Assembly: GCF_013409305.1 (NCBI RefSeq)
Contig: NZ_JACBZJ010000001.1
Span: forward strand, 1,054,001-1,118,000
Source: Cellulomonas soli
GTDB taxonomy: Bacteria > Actinomycetota > Actinomycetes > Actinomycetales > Cellulomonadaceae
Direction of reading: 5' to 3'
Length of the DNA stretch: 64,000 nucleotides
This document shows, in pieces, positions 60,365 through 64,000 of the stretch. Positions within the stretch are counted from its first letter, which is position 1. Each line of letters opens with the position of its first letter. The position numbers were made by a program, and so were the translations under genes. Below the pieces are notes generated by a model that was not told where the DNA came from, did not search any database, and was given only the letters and a program-made list of their open reading frames with translations.

Positions 60365-61272
60365 GCACCACCACCCGCCTGGCCGCCCTCGCCGTCGCCT
60401 GCCTCGCCCTGACGGCCTGCGCGAGCAACGACCCGCTGGCCGCCCCCGCCGAGGCAGGCACCGCCGATGCCAGCGCGACCATCGTCATCGGCTCGCAGGA
60501 CTACTACTCCAACGAGATCATCGCCGAGGTCTACGCCCAGGCCCTCGAGGCCGCCGGCTACGCGGTCGACCGCCAGTTCCGCATCGGGCAGCGCGAGGCC
60601 TACCTGCCCGAGATCGAGGACGGCACCATCGACCTGTTCCCCGAGTACACCGGCCCGCTGCTGCAGTACTGGGTCCCGGACACCTCCGCGCGCCTGGCCG
60701 ACGACGTGTACGCCGCGCTGGCCGACGCCACCCCGGACGGCCTGCGCGTGCTCGACCAGTCGCCGGCCACCGACCAGGACTCCTACATGGTCACCCGCGC
60801 GTTCGCCGACCAGTGGGGGCTGACCACGATCGACGACCTGGCGAAGGTCGCCACACCCCTGACGCTCGGCGGCAACTCCGAGGGCGAGACCCGCCCCAAC
60901 GGCCCGGCCGGCCTGAAGAGCACCTACGGCATCGACGTCGGCTTCACCCCGATCGAGGACGGCGGCGGCCCGCTGACCGTCAAGGCGCTGCAGGACGACG
61001 ACATCCAGCTCGCGATCATCTATACGGCCGACCCGTCCGTGCGGAAGAACAACCTGGTCGCCCTGGAGGACACGCAGGGGCTGTTCCTCGCCTCGCACGT
61101 CGTGCCGCTGGCCAGCGACGACGTCGACGCGGGTGCCGCCGCGGTCATCGACGAGATCAGCGCGACGATGACCGCCGACGAGCTCGTGGGGCTCAACGCC
61201 CGCAGCGTCGACGAGGAGCTGCCCGCCGCCACCATCGCCACCGACTGGCTCACCGAGCACGACCTGTCCTGA
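60361..61272 (+). CDS. OpuCC-type substrate-binding lipoprotein
   Basis: A 303-aa lipoprotein: the signal segment RLAALAVACLALTACASN has lipobox LTAC. The mature domain matches osmoprotectant-binding proteins (IVIGSQDYYSNEIIAEVYAQAL and DLFPEYTGPLLQYW). It delivers substrate to the two permeases. The set could protect against osmotic stress or take up choline-like compounds. It is last in the operon and is followed by a hairpin. Confidence 0.9.
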   Translation: MSTTTRLAALAVACLALTACASNDPLAAPAEAGTADASATIVIGSQDYYSNEIIAEVYAQALEAAGYAVDRQFRIGQREAYLPEIEDGTIDLFPEYTGPLLQYWVPDTSARLADDVYAALADATPDGLRVLDQSPATDQDSYMVTRAFADQWGLTTIDDLAKVATPLTLGGNSEGETRPNGPAGLKSTYGIDVGFTPIEDGGGPLTVKALQDDDIQLAIIYTADPSVRKNNLVALEDTQGLFLASHVVPLASDDVDAGAAAVIDEISATMTADELVGLNARSVDEELPAATIATDWLTEHDLS

Positions 61273-61376
61273 CACCCACCGCCGTCATGACGTCCCCACC
61301 CTCTCGCGGACGCTACGTCGTCCCCCCGGGGCGGGTCAGACCCTGGCGGGCCCATCCGCGGAGCACAGGACGCCGA

Positions 61377-61419
61377 GAGGGTGACTCCCCGCGGTCGACG
61401 GACCCGGGGAGCCACCCTC
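61377..61419. terminator. Bidirectional terminator between OpuC operon and GH53 gene
   Basis: GAGGGTG and CTCCCCG (61377-61391) pair with CGGGGAG and CACCCTC (61405-61419), with one A-C mismatch. The 15-bp stem lies between convergent genes ending at 61272 and 61435. Confidence 0.75.
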
Positions 61420-61434
61420 GTGGTGAGCGCCCGG

Positions 61435-64000
<2,566 letters not shown>

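Overview
The window is about 64 kb of very GC-rich DNA from an actinobacterium, most likely a cellulose-degrading relative of Cellulomonas. This rests on four things: the codon and GC bias, frequent GTG starts and 4-nt gene overlaps, a DevS-type two-GAF histidine kinase and other actinobacterial families, and secreted or cytoplasmic polysaccharide enzymes (a GH6 cellulase-like enzyme, a GH42 beta-galactosidase and a GH53 endo-galactanase with an LAxTG-like anchor). The assignment comes from family recognition, not from a database search.

Layout. 1-19.9 kb is mostly chromosomal: a carboxymuconolactone-decarboxylase-like protein, a Fic enzyme, an AAA ATPase with a DUF234-like tail, an isochorismatase-fold hydrolase, a FAD/Fe-S oxidoreductase with a divergent GntR regulator, flotillin with a small NfeD-like partner, a diguanylate cyclase, a DevS-like kinase behind a DevR-box-like palindrome, and a UvrD-family helicase. 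19.9-23.0 kb is a hipBA toxin-antitoxin locus whose hipA is cut by a complete IS30-family element with a 4-bp target duplication. 23-33 kb holds small regulators, a second AAA ATPase of the same family, an ABC exporter, a YezG/DUF600-like protein whose paralogue lies at 15.3 kb, and a vapBC pair.

The most interesting region starts after a tRNA-Lys(UUU) at 33.2 kb. Seven tightly spaced plus-strand genes (33,793-39,057) encode a ubiquitin-like protein, an E2-like protein, a JAMM deubiquitinase-like peptidase and an E1-like adenylyltransferase, followed by a sigma-70-like factor, an XRE regulator and an ImmA/IrrE-type metallopeptidase with a 13-cysteine C-terminal domain. The first four genes are in the order reported for Bil (bacterial ISG15-like) anti-phage operons. 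The downstream sigma/XRE/protease-zinc module is unusual. It is followed by a GNAT gene broken by an IS3-family element, and by decayed remnants of a TraG/VirD4 coupling protein and a VirB4-like ATPase. The block therefore looks like cargo of a degraded conjugative element near the tRNA gene.

43-64 kb returns to chromosomal character: an unknown 383-aa protein, lipoproteins and small secreted or membrane proteins, a GH6 enzyme with N-terminal bulb-lectin-like repeats, TetR/MFS and TetR/membrane-protein pairs, GH42, a seven-gene MarR-oxidoreductase-MFS-OpuC-type ABC operon in which every junction is a 4-nt overlap, and the GH53 galactanase running off the right edge. A 17-bp motif shared by the TetR/MFS and GH42 promoters suggests one regulator controls galactoside uptake and hydrolysis.
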